From the NCBI RefSeq assembly GCF_963259705.1, contig NC_081840.1, forward strand, positions 101,290,626-101,354,625: a DNA stretch of 64,000 bases, in the 5' to 3' direction. The translations under genes were made by a program, and so were the position numbers. Source of the stretch: Myotis daubentonii (Eukaryota; Chordata; Mammalia; Chiroptera; Vespertilionidae). The notes below the pieces were generated by a model, which saw only the letters and a list, made by a program, of their open reading frames with translations, was not told the origin of the DNA and did not search any database. This document shows, in pieces, positions 10,841 to 22,575 of the stretch (within the stretch, counting starts at the first letter, position 1; every line of letters begins with the position of its first letter).

Positions 10841-13015
10841 GGGCTCTTTTCTTATCTTTATTATTTCCTTCCTTCTACTTACTCTGGACTTTTCTTGTTT
10901 TACTCTTTCTAATTCTTTAAGTTGTAGGGTTAAGTAGTTTTTTTTTTTTTTTTTTTTTTTTAGTTTGGCCTGTAGTGCTATGGACTTCCCTCTCAGTATT
11001 GCTTTTGTTGTGTCCGAGAGATGTTGGTTGCTGTGTGTTCATTTTCATTTGTTTTCAAAACGTTTCTTACTTCTTTCTTGACCTTATTGTTAACCCATTC
11101 ATTGTTTAGAAACATGCTATTTAGACTTCATGTGTTTGAATGTTTTAAATGTAGTTGATTTCTAATTTCATTCTATTGTGATATAAGAAGATGCTATTAT
11201 TTTAATATTCTTGAATGTGTAGAGAGTTGTTTTGTGTCCTAACATGTGGTCTATCTTTGAGACTGACCCATAGGCCCTTGAGAAGAAAGTTGTTTATTCT
11301 GCAGCTTTGCTTGAAAGTTCTATAAATGTCAATTAAATCCATGCTATCCAGTGTGTCCTTTAGAGTCACTGTTTCCTTGATAATTTTTTGTCTGGAAGAT
11401 CTATCCAGTGAAATCAGTGGGCTGTTAAAGTCCCCTACTATGACTATTTCTGATCTCTCCCTTAAAGTCCTCCAGAAGTGTATACATATATATGTATATA
11501 TATACACTCTTATAGTGGGTGCATTTATCTTGTTAGATAGATTCCTTTAGTGTTATGTAGTGACCTTTATTGTCACTTGTGATGGCCTTGATTTTGAAGC
11601 CCATTTTTTCAGATATGAGTACTGATATCCCAGGTTTTTGTTTTTTATTTTTCGTTTCCATGGAAAATTTAGTTCATCCCTTCACACTCTTCCTGAGTGA
11701 GTTTTTGTTCTGAGGTGGATGTCTTGTAGACAGCATATATTTGGGTCATTCAGCTACCTTATATCCTTTGGTTGGAGCATTTAATCCATTTACATTTAAG
11801 GTTATTATTGATAGATACTTATTAGTGCCATTTTAATTCTTTATGACTATGTTTCTCTATATATTTCTTATTATTGCAGCAGTTCTTTTAACATTTCTTG
11901 TACTGCTGATTTGGTGATGATAAATTCCTTTAGCCCCTTTTTTTGGTCTGTGAAGCTCTTTATTACACAATGTATTTCAAATGATAACCTTGCTGGACAT
12001 ATTAATTTTGGTTTCAGATCCTTGCTTTTCATTTCCTTGAATACTTCATGCCATTCCCTTCTGACCTATAGAATTTCTTATGAGAAATCAGTTGACAGCT
12101 TTATGGGAGCTACTTTGTAGGTAATAAATTGCTTTTCTCTTGCTGCTGTTAAGATTATCTCTTTGTCTTTAATTTTTGCCATTTTAATTATGATGTGTCT
12201 CAGCATGGGGCTATTTGAATTCTTACTTCTGGGGACACTCTGTGCCCCCTGAACTTGTGTGACTTGCTTCAGCAGGTTAGGGAAGTTTTCTGCCATTATT
12301 TCTTCAAACAGGTTCTCTGGCCCTTGCTTACTTTCTGGTACTCCTGTGATGTGAATATTGTTACATTTCATGTTGTCCCACAGCTCTCTTAACAGTCCTC
12401 CTGTTTTTTCTTTTTGGTTCTCTGATTGAGTAGTTTTCTTACCCTGCCTTCTAATTCATTGGTACAATCCTCATCTTCTCCTAATCTGCTATGTATTCCT
12501 TTCACTGTGTTCTTTATTAGTGTTATGTCATTCTTCAGTTCTGACTGGTCTTTTTTCATAGTTACTATAACTTTTCTCATGCTGTTGAGCATCCTTGCCA
12601 TCATTATTCCGAACTCTATATGGGATACATTTCTTTTCTCCATTTTATTTAGATCTTCTTCTGGATAATTCTCTTGTTCTTTCACCTGGGCCTGTTTTTT
12701 TGTCTCCCCATTTTGGCTCCCTGATTGGTGTTTGTATCTATATATTAGGTATATCTGTTACCAGTCCCAATCTCTAGTTCAGGACAATGTCTGATGTTGT
12801 TTGTGACTGGCCCTGAGTATCCTGTTTGGCGCTATCAGCAATCCACAGTTTGTGGCTCCCTCTGCTGGGACAAGGTGCCTTTTTACAGCACTAAGATGTG
12901 TACCAGGGTCTGCTTTTCCTGGCCTTGGGCCCAGAAGGAGGAGATCAGGCAAGGACTCAAAGCCTCCAGATATCCACCTCTGCCTGCAGTCTGATTGTTA
13001 TTAAGTCTTAACCAG

Positions 13016-13701
13016 TTAACTGCCATGTGTTCAAAATGGAAACCATCCCCACACGCCACAATATTTTTAAATTTAATTTAAAAAATATCTGACTCTGGAG
13101 TTGAGTAAAGGATGTCATCCTCTTCTTATGAGGTGCTTGATTCAATTATTTCTTCATCTGATACCATTTATGGGTATTGAATTTTATTTGCACAATATAT
13201 TACAACAATAAATTCAATAACAAAATAATGATAATTTTCAATTCTGCAGAAATATCAACAAAAGCGAGCATGAAATAAAAATAAATCGTCGACATGAAAA
13301 CACTAAATTTTGTTGATATTCCAAAAATGAAATCTGTAAAAAAATAATGAAGAATGCACACCATGTTTACCATTTTTTGTGTGAAATTCATGATAACATA
13401 AATGCAGGGCCAAGTGTCACAATGACCAATAAAAATCTCAAGTGTCACAGTGTTTATCTCTCACGTGTCTGAGTGGCAGCCCTATATATCAATACTGGGA
13501 TTTCTTCCATATGCACTGGAATATTTATGAATTTAAGTTACCACAATTTTCTTTACAAACCCAGATATGTCACTAACAAGTCTGATTTTAAAATTGGGCA
13601 ACCAGAGTTGATATGCGAGGTTTGCGGCTATTGCTGCACATTGCGTGTGGGGAAGGTTTGCTGATTGCATCCATAGATGCTTATGGTGTGCAAAGGGTTA
13701 A
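13016..13701. mobile_element. Possible piggyBac-like element in an L1 5'UTR
   Basis: An AT-rich block interrupts the GC-richer 5'UTR of L1-2. It is bounded by TTAA at 13016-13019 and at 13698-13701. The right terminus, inverted, reads TTAACCCTTTGCACACC, like piggyBac-family ends (TTAACCCTTTG). The left end TTAACTGCCATGTG is a poorer match, so the terminal repeats are not convincing. No transposase domain was recognised. It could instead be an older DNA transposon or unrelated inserted DNA. Confidence 0.35.
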
Positions 13702-16529
13702 TTAATTTCAGGCTATTGACCATAGGGTAGGGTGAGAGGTTTTCCAACAGGGGCCATTGCTTCCCCCTCAAGCAAAAATTGCCTGGATGGTAAAAGTCTG
13801 CCAGAGGAAGATATCCTCTGTAGTATGAGGGAATGATAGTACAGGAAATGGGGGTGGCTGCCTTCCAAGCTCTAACCTCAGAGCCCCCAACACTTGATTC
13901 TTTTCACCCAGGTCAAGTCTACTCTGCCCTCCCTCTGCCAGAGCCCTAGGTGAGTGGCTGCACATGAAATTTTTCTGTGTTGGCCTTTTAAGAGGATTCC
14001 TGCATATCCAGCCATCTCTCCCTCTGAAGTTTTGCTTCTTTTCGAATCAGAATGCTTTTTATTTTTTCTTACTGTCTGATTGCTATGGCTAGCACTTCCA
14101 GTACTATACCAAACAGGAGTTGATTTCTGATTTTATGCCATGGTGATCTAAGAAGATGCTTGATATAATTTCAATCTTCTTGAATTTGAAGAGACTTTGC
14201 CTGTTTCCCAATATGTGGTCTATTTTTGAAAATGTCCCATGTGCACTTGTTAAGAATGTATATTCTGTAGCTTTGGGTGAAATGTTCTGAAGATGTTGAT
14301 TAAGTCCATCTGATGTAGTGAGTCATTTAGTATTGCTGTTTCTTTGCTGATTTTTTGTTTAGGGGATTTATCCAGTGGTGTACATGGCATATTAAAGTCC
14401 CTTACTCTGATTGTATTAATGTCCATTTCTCCCTTGATATCTTCCAGAAGTTTTTATTTAATTGGGTGTTCCTATATTGGGTGCATATATCTTTACCAGA
14501 GTTATCTTCTTATTGTATTGATCCCTTTAGTATTTTGAAGTGGCCTTTTTTATCCTTCACTTTGAAGTCTATTTTGTCACATATAAGTATTGTTACCCCA
14601 AGTTTTTTTAATTTTATTTACATTTTCCTGAAAAATTTTTTTCCATACCTTCACTATCAGTATGTGTGAGTCCTTTTTTCTGAGGTGCATCTCTTATAGG
14701 CAGCAAATATATGGGTCATGTTTTCTTATCCATTCAGCTACCCTATGTCTTTTGATTGGAGCATTTAATCCATTTGTGTTTAAGATTATTATTGATAGGT
14801 GCTTGTTTGTTGCCATTTTTATTCTTTACGCCTTCTTCCCCTTCTGTTTCTTCATTTTACAGCAGTTCCTTTAGCATTTCTTGCATTGCTGGCTTGGCGA
14901 TAATAAATTCGCTTAGCCTTTTTTGTCTGTGAAGCTCCTGATTTCCCCTTCGAATTTTGAATGATAGCCTTGCTGTGTATATTATTCTTGGATTCAGTCC
15001 CTTGCTTTGCATCACTTTGTACACTTCATTCCATTCCCTTCTGGCCTGATGTGTTTCTGTTGAGAAATCAGTTGATAGTCTTCTGGGAGATCCCTTGTAG
15101 GTAACTTTCTTTCTCTCTCTGGCAGCCTTTTAAGATTCTTACTTTGTTGTTGATGTTTACTAATTTAATTATTATGTGTCTTGGTGTTGGTCTTTTGGGG
15201 TTCATCTGCTTTGAGACACTGTGTGCTTCTTGGACTTGTGTGATTTTTTTCCCCCACAAATCAGGGAAGTTTTCTGTCAATGATTCTTCAAATAGCTTTT
15301 CTATTCCTTGCCCAGCTTCCTCTCCTTCTGGCAGGCATCCCAATTATGTGAATGTTGTTTCATTTCGTGTTGTCTCAAAGCTCCCTTAGGCTCACCTCCT
15401 TCTTTTTAAGATTTTTCCCCCCATTTTTTTTTCTATCTTGTCTTCTGACTTGCTGATGTGGTCCTTAGCTTCTCCTAGTCTATTGTTGAAACTTTCCATT
15501 GTATTCTTTATCTCAGCTATGTCATTCTTAATTTCCTCTTGGACCTTCTTAACTTCTTCTTGATTCTTACACATGTTGAATTTGTCTTCCATCCTTTTCA
15601 GTGTCCTTATAATCATTGCTCTGAATTCTTTCCCTGACAAGTTGCTTACCTCCATTTTGTTTCTTTCTTTCTTTTTTTTTTTTTTTTTTGCTGGTGATTC
15701 TTCCTTTTCTTTCATTTGGGGGTTGTATCTTTGTCTTCACATTTTTGCTGTTCCTTTGTGATTGTTTCCATGTATTAGATTAAACTGCTATGCCATCTAG
15801 ATTTTTTGAGTTTGTCTTATATAGTGGATTTTTTGTGGGACCCAGTGGTGCAATCTCTCAGGTCTTCTGGGCTAGTTATACTAGGGATTCCCTCCTGGGA
15901 TATTTGGGCTCTCTTGGTTTAGTTGTGTCTTGAGTGTTATTGTCAAATTGGTGTATGGAGTCTCCTGTTAGGATGTCTGTTTATGTGGCTTGCTCTCTAC
16001 CATGTTGACTGAACAGCACAAAATACAATTTGACAGGACACAATACAAAGGAAACAAAACATGGAATGTACTCATGACACAGATAACCCCCAAAAAAGTG
16101 ATCAACAGAGAAAAGAGAATTAAGAGAGAGAAAAGAGAGCAAAAATGATATCAAGAGAATAAAAAAAAGGTAAGAGAGAATTAGAAAACGAAGAAGAAAA
16201 ATATACGGGGAGAAAACACCACAAAACAAACAGATAAACCAAAAAATGAAAACAATAGACACCCAGAAAAAGGGGGGGATAGAACCTGTAGAGGCAGAGC
16301 TTATATACAGAAAGTAAGGTTCAGGAATTCAATGAATAAGGGAAGGACCATGATTCAGTATAGAGGAGGTAGAAAGAGAATGCGTGGATAAGAAGAAAAG
16401 GAAAATAAATAAAAAGATAAAACAGAGAACTGGTGAGGCAATCCATGGATGGAAAGGTTGGAGATCGCCTAGAGAGAGTCAGTGCAGGAAAGAGAGAGAT
16501 ACATAACCAGACACCCTGAGAGGAGTGAA

Positions 16530-17383
16530 CAAGTGGAGACAAAGAAACAGCCCTCATATAAAGGAAAAGAAGGAATCACCAGAAAAGGAAGTAAATTAAA
16601 TGGAGGCAAGCAGTATGTCAGAGAAAGAATTCAGAGCAACGATCATAAGGACACTGAAAAGGATGGAAGACAAATACAACAATATGTGTAAGAACCAAGA
16701 GGAAATTAAGAAGAACCAAGAAGAAATGAAGAATGACATTGATGCAATAAAGAATACAATAGAAAGCATCAACAGTAGGCTAGAAGAAGTGAAGGACTGC
16801 ATCAGTGAGCTAGAAGACAAGGTGGGAAAAAATACGCAAGCAGAGCAGCAACTGGAAAAAAAACTTAAAAAACAGGAGGAGAGCCTAAGGGAACTTTGGG
16901 ACAACATGAAAGGAAACAACAACTGCATAATAGGGGTGCCAGGAGGAGAGGAAACTGAGTAAGGATTAGAAAACCTGTTTGAAGAAATAATGACAGAAAA
17001 CTTCCCTGATATTGAGAAGAAAAAAACTAACACAAGTCCCAGAAGATCACAAAGTCTCAAACAAGACACATTACAGTTAAATTGACAAACACCAACGACA
17101 AAGCAAGAATCTTAAAGGCTGTAAGAAGGAGACAAAGTTACCTACAAGGGATCTCCCAGCAGACTATTGACTGATTTCTCAACAGAAACACATCAGGCCA
17201 GAAGGTAATGGAATGAAATATAAAAGTGCTGCAACACAAGGGTCTGAATCCAAGAATACTGTCCCAAGCAAGGCTATCAATCAAATTGAGGGTGAAATCA
17301 GGAGCTTCACAGACAAAAAAGGACTAAGGAAGTTTATTACCGCTAAACCAGCAATGCAAGAAATGCTAAAGGGTCTGCTGTAA
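16530..17383 (+). pseudogene. L1-4 ORF1 (broken RNA-binding protein gene)
   Basis: ORF1 normally encodes a trimeric coiled-coil nucleic-acid chaperone that coats L1 RNA. Here the start codon position reads GTG instead of ATG. A readable segment, 16600-16962, gives the coiled coil (SMSEKEFRATIIRTLKRM, then heptads with QEEIKKNQEEMKNDIDAIKN) up to GVPGGEETE. A stop follows at ETE*, and further frameshifts occur in the RRM and C-terminal parts. The end of the C-terminal domain (AMQEMLKGLL region) is recognisable near 17340-17383. It cannot make the protein. Confidence 0.8.
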
Positions 17384-17439
17384 AATGAAGAAATAGGAGG
17401 AGAAGAAGGAACACAGGCATAAAGAATAAAAATGGCAAT

Positions 17440-20400
17440 AAGTACCTATCAGAAATAATTTTAAATGTAAATGGATTAAATGCTCCAATGAAAAGACATA
17501 GGGTAGTGGAATGAATAAGAAAACATGACCCATATATTTGCTGTCTACAGGAGACCCACCTCAGAACAAAGGACTCACACAGACTTATGTTAAAGGGATG
17601 GATAAAAGTTTTTCAGGCTAATGTAAATGAAAAAAAGCTGGGGTAGCAATACTTATATGTGACAAATTAGACTTTAAAGTGAAGGCTATAACTATATAAG
17701 GAAGGCCACTTCATAATACTAAAGGCAGCAATTCAACAAGAAGATATAACTCTGGTAAAGATATATGCACCTAATACAGGAGGACCCAAATACATAAAAA
17801 AACTTATGGAGGATATCAAGGGAGAGATCAACAGCAATACAGTCATAATAGGGGAGTTTAATACCCCACTAACACCACTGGAGAAATCCTCTAAACCAAA
17901 AATTAGCAAAGAAACATCAATCCTAAATGACTTATTAGATCAGATGGAATTAATTGACATTCCATCCCACAGCCACAGAATATACATTCTTCTCAAGTGC
18001 ACATGGGTCATTTTCAAAGATAGACTTCATATTGGGAAACAGGCAAAGTCTCTTCAAATTCAAGAAGATAGAAATATAGAAATCATATCAAGCATCTTCT
18101 CAGATCACAATGGCATAAAGTTAGAAATCCACTGCAATAAAAACAATGAAAAAACCCCCACACTAAATAGCATACTATTAAACAATGATTGGGTTACCAC
18201 AGAGATAAAAAATGAAATAAAAAGCATCCAGGCAACAAATTACAATGAAAACACAACAATCCAAAATCTATGGGACACAGTGAAAGCAGTGTTAATGAGG
18301 ACAGTTCATAGCTCTACAGGCCTACCACAAAAAAAAACAAGAAAACATGGTAATAAATTATCTAACCCTACAGCTCAAAGAGTTAGAGAACAAGAAAAGC
18401 CCAGCATAAGCAGAAGAAAGGGAATAATAAACATTAGAGCAGAAACAAATGACAGACCAAAAAAACCAAAAAACAACAAACATACCCCCAAAGATCAACA
18501 AAACCAAGCGCTGGTTCTATGAAAGGATAAACAAGATTGATGAACCTCTAGCCAGGCTTACCAAGAAGCAAAGAGAGAGTACCCAAATAAACAAAATCAA
18601 AAATGAAAGAGGTGAAGTAACAACTGATCCCACAGAAACACAAAGGATTATGAAAAAATTCTAGGAACAACTCTAGTCCAACAAAATGGACAACCTAGAT
18701 GAAATAGACATATTCTTAAAAAATACAAGCTCCCACAACTCAATCAAGAATAATAAAAAAAACATGAATAGGTCAATAACTACTGAGTAAATTGAAGCAG
18801 TGATCAAAAATCTTCCAGCAAATAAAAGCCCTGGTCCGATGGCTTTATAGGGGACTTCTACCAAGCATTCAAAGAAGAAATAAAACCTATCCTCTTCAGA
18901 CTATTCCAGAAAATTCAAGAGGAAGGCACACTTCTAAGCTCTTTCTATGAAGCCAGCATTACTCTAATCCCCAAACCAAATAAAGACACCAAAAAAAAAA
19001 AAAAAAAAAGAGAGAGAGAAAACTACAGGCCAATATCCCTGATGAGCATAGATGCTAAAATCCTCAACAAAATTCTTGCAAACTGTATTCAGCATTACAT
19101 TAGAAAGATCATACACCATGACAATGGTATTTATTCTGGGGATGCAAGGATGGTACAATATCCGCAAACCAATAAATGTGATACATCACATAAACAAATT
19201 GAGAGACAAAAATCACAACCAATGCAGAAAAGCATTTGACAAAATCCAACACCCTTTCTTTATAAAATCTCTCAGCAAAGTGGGAATAGAGGGATCATAC
19301 CTCAACATAATAAAAGCCTTATTTGACAAACATAGCCAACATCATACTCAATGGGTAAAAACTAAACTCATTTGCGATAAGAACGGGAACAAGACAGGGA
19401 TGCCCACTTTCACCACTCCTGTTCGATATAGTACTGGAAGTGCTATCCATAGCAATCAGACAAGAAGAAGAAATAAAAGGCATCCAAATTGGAAAAGAAG
19501 AAGTAAAACTGTCCTTATTTGCAGATGACATGATACTGTACATTAAAAACCCCAAAGACTCCATCAAAAAACAACTAGATCTAACAATTGAATTTGGCAA
19601 TGTAGCAGGATTCAAAATTAACATCCAGAAATCTATGGCATTTTTATGCACCAATAATGAACTAACAGAAAACAAAGTTAAAAAAACAATCCCATTAACC
19701 ATTGCACCAAAAAAAATTAAGATACGTAGGAATAAATGTAACTAAGGATATAAAAGACCTGTACTCAGAAAACTGCAGGACATTGGAAAAAGAGAGAGAG
19801 GAAGACATAAACAAATGGAAGAACATACATGTTCATAGATTGGTAGAATTAAAATATCCATACTATTCAAACAATCTACAGATTCAGTGCCATCCTTATT
19901 AAAAAACCAATGGCATATTTCACAGACCTAGAACAAACTCTCCAAAAATTCATATTGAATAAAAAAAGAACCCAGATAGCCACAGTAATCCTGAGAAAGA
20001 AGAACAAAGTTGGAGGGATCACAATACCAGATATCAAGTTATATTACCAAGCCACGGTTCTCCAAACTGCCTGGTACTGGCACAAGAACAGACATGAGGA
20101 TCAATGGAACAGAACAGAGAACCCAGAATTTGACCCAATCCATTATGAAAAATTAATATTTGACAAAGGACCAAGAGCATACAATGCAGACAAGACAGTC
20201 TCTTCAATAAATGGTGCTGGGAAATTTGGTCAGATACATGCAAAAAAATGAAATTAGTCCACCAACTAACACCATACACAAAAACAAACCCAAAATGGCT
20301 AAAGGACTTAAATGTAAGATGGGAAACCATAAAAATTCTACAAGACTCCATAGGCAGCAAAATAGCAGACAGATGTTGTAGCAATATCTTTACCGATACA

Positions 20401-21210
20401 ACTCCTAGGGCAATGGAAACTAAGGAGAAAATAAACAAATGGGACTACATAAAAATGAAAAGCTGCTGCACAGCAAAAGAAACCATCAACAAAACAACAA
20501 GAAAGCCCCTTCATGGGAGAACATATTTGCCAATACTATTTCAGATAAGGGTTTAATCTCTAAAATTTACAGGGAACTCTTACAACTTAATAAAAGGAAG
20601 ATAAATGATCCAATAAAAAAATCAGCAGAGGACCTAAATAGACACTTTTTGAAAGAAGACATACAGAAGGCTGAGAGACATATGAAAACATGTTCAAAGT
20701 CACTAATCATCCAAGAGATGAAAATCAAAACAACAATTAGATACCATCTCACACCTGTCAGAATGGCTATCATCAACAAATCAACAAATGACAAGTGCTG
20801 GCGAGGATGTGGAGGAAAAGGTACCCTCGTGCACTGCTGGTGGGAATGCAGATTGGTGTAGCCACTGTGGAAGACAGTATGGAGTTTCCTCAAAAAGTTA
20901 AAAATGGAACTCCCATTTGACCCAGTAATCCCACTTCTAGGTCTATATCCTAGGAAACCAGCAACACCATTCAGAAAGTATATATGCACCCCTATGTTCA
21001 TAGCAGTACAATTTACTATAGCTAAGATTTGGGAACAGCCTAAGTGCCCATCAGCAGATGAGTGGATAAAACAATAGTGGTACAGCTACACAGTGGAATA
21101 CTATGCTGCTATGAAAAAAAGGAACTTTTACCATTTGCAACAGCATGGATGGAACTGGAGAGCATTATGCTATGTGAAATAAGTCAGTTGGAGAAAGATA
21201 AATATCACAT
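17440..21210 (+). pseudogene. L1-4 ORF2 (broken endonuclease/reverse transcriptase gene)
   Basis: ORF2 encodes an apurinic-like endonuclease followed by reverse transcriptase and a cysteine-rich C-terminus. The endonuclease part is open at 17806-18522 and keeps the SDHNGIK box near 18100. Its conserved GDFNTP is GEFNTP. RT pieces include the FADDM box near 19520 ([11 protein letters not shown]), so the catalytic Asp pair is kept. The zinc-knuckle pattern CWRGCG...HCWWEC is seen near 20800-20850. Frameshifts split the frame at least eight times, so the element is inactive. Confidence 0.8.
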
Positions 21211-22575
21211 AATCTAATGTGGGATATAATGATCAACAGAATGTGATGAACAAAAATAGATCCAGAGACAAATGGCAATGGAGGTGGGAGGTTAGAGAGC
21301 AACCAAAGGACTTGTATGCATGTATATTAGCATAACCAATGGACACAGACACTGGGGCAGTGAGGGCTTGCCTGGGGTGGGAATGGCTGGTGGGAGGGGG
21401 GGGTGTCAATCGAGGAAAAAGACATATATAAAACTTTAAATAAAAAGATAAGATAAAACAGAAAAGTTTTATTTTTAAGTTTATTGATTTATTCATTTAT
21501 TTTTGAAAAGGAGAATAGAGAGCAGATAGGCTTGAGTTTAGTGAGTGAAACTAATTAAAGAATTAGAAGAGAACAAGAGAGGAGAGCAAAAGCATAAAAA
21601 ATTGACTAGCTAAGAATGAAAAAAGGGAAGGGTTCATGGATTTGGAGTAGGGAGAAGAAATTAGATATATAAGTAAGCCAACAGAGAGTACAATAATAAT
21701 AACACATCAATAAAGCAGATACAGAAGATCAATTTGTAAAGAGTAAAAAGAAAGTGAAAACAGAATGAAAATGGAGAAGTGAGGAAGAAAAGGGTGGAAA
21801 TAAAGAAAAAAAATAAGATAAAATATCAACCAGAATAAAAAATAGAATGAAGAAAAAATAATACAAAAATAAATAAATAATATAAAAATAAGTAGGTAGG
21901 ACCAATCTGCTTGCTTTGCTTGTCTGCCTGCTGTCCATCTTAATCACTCAAGTGTCTGTTTCTGACAGGGCTTTAGGTGGGGGTGGTGCTGTTTTGCTTT
22001 TTGGTACAGAATGGCCCCTCTTCAACCCAGTCCCTGGGGGCTATTTGGGGCTATTCACATCTTTGTTTCCTTTGTAAAGCTCAAGGTGTAGGTTGGGTGT
22101 GTCGATAATTAGCTGTCTCGAGGCTGCTAGGATGGGCTGGCTCTTAAGGAGAAAAATGGCTGCTTAGGTTTGGACAGTCATGAATGTCTCAGTGCCGCAT
22201 TCCTGGTCACCTCTTCCTGTCCTGCACTCCTCCACATCCTCTCCCCAGTCTCCATAAGTCAGCACCTTTATGTGCATCACAGCCTTGGGAGAGTGTTTAT
22301 AATTGAAAGGTCCTATAAACTGGATTTAGTGGATAAAAGTAAAGACAAAACAGAGGCAAAACAACCACGCAACTACAAGTTTCTCTTTACCTGGTACTGT
22401 GCTGCTTGGGCAGCTCATCAGGCTGCCTTTCTGGGTGCAGCCTCTTGTGGCTGTGGACTTAGATCTGCATTCCCCAGCTGCCAGCAGCCCTGTGGACTTG
22501 CTTTCCACAGTCGGATGTTACACCTGTCACCAAGGGACACGGACTTGGTGGAGTGCAACTTCCTCTGACACTCTT

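Larger units (their letters stand above)
6695..14046 (-). mobile_element. Old near-complete L1 LINE (L1-2), with nested insertions
   Basis: Minus-strand L1 with, from left to right, the 3'UTR (6695-6900), ORF2 C-terminal part and RT (to about 10000), ORF2 linker and endonuclease (about 10850-11800), ORF1 (about 11900-12690) and 5'UTR (12700-14046). The RT box FADDM survives near 8850 ([12 protein letters not shown]). The endonuclease GDFN...DLIDIYRTF segment is readable near 11202-11507, and ORF1 coiled coil and C-terminal pieces at 12389-12685 and 12078-12371. Many stops and frameshifts make it dead. It hosts an nhAT, a Tc2-like MITE, a short L1 fragment, two VES SINEs and possibly a piggyBac-like element, so it is among the older copies here. 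Confidence 0.8.
16427..21450 (+). mobile_element. L1 LINE in sense orientation (L1-4), nested, 12-bp TSD
   Basis: This is the only clear plus-strand L1, so it is sense to CCDC7. It starts just upstream of ORF1 and ends in an A-rich 3' end (ACTTTAAATAAAAAGATA). It is flanked by AGATAAAACAGA at 16415-16426 and 21451-21462, placing it inside the 5'UTR of L1-3. Order: ORF1 (about 16530-17383), endonuclease (17440-18150), RT (18780-19700), C-terminal domain (to about 21210) and 3'UTR. At about 5.0 kb it is nearly complete apart from the 5'UTR. It has a poly-A interruption at 18990-19008. Confidence 0.9.

Noticed and set aside
16596..17069. Minus-strand frame of 157 codons, Ser/Leu/Phe-rich
   Set aside because: Mirror of the L1-4 ORF1 coiled coil on the plus strand.
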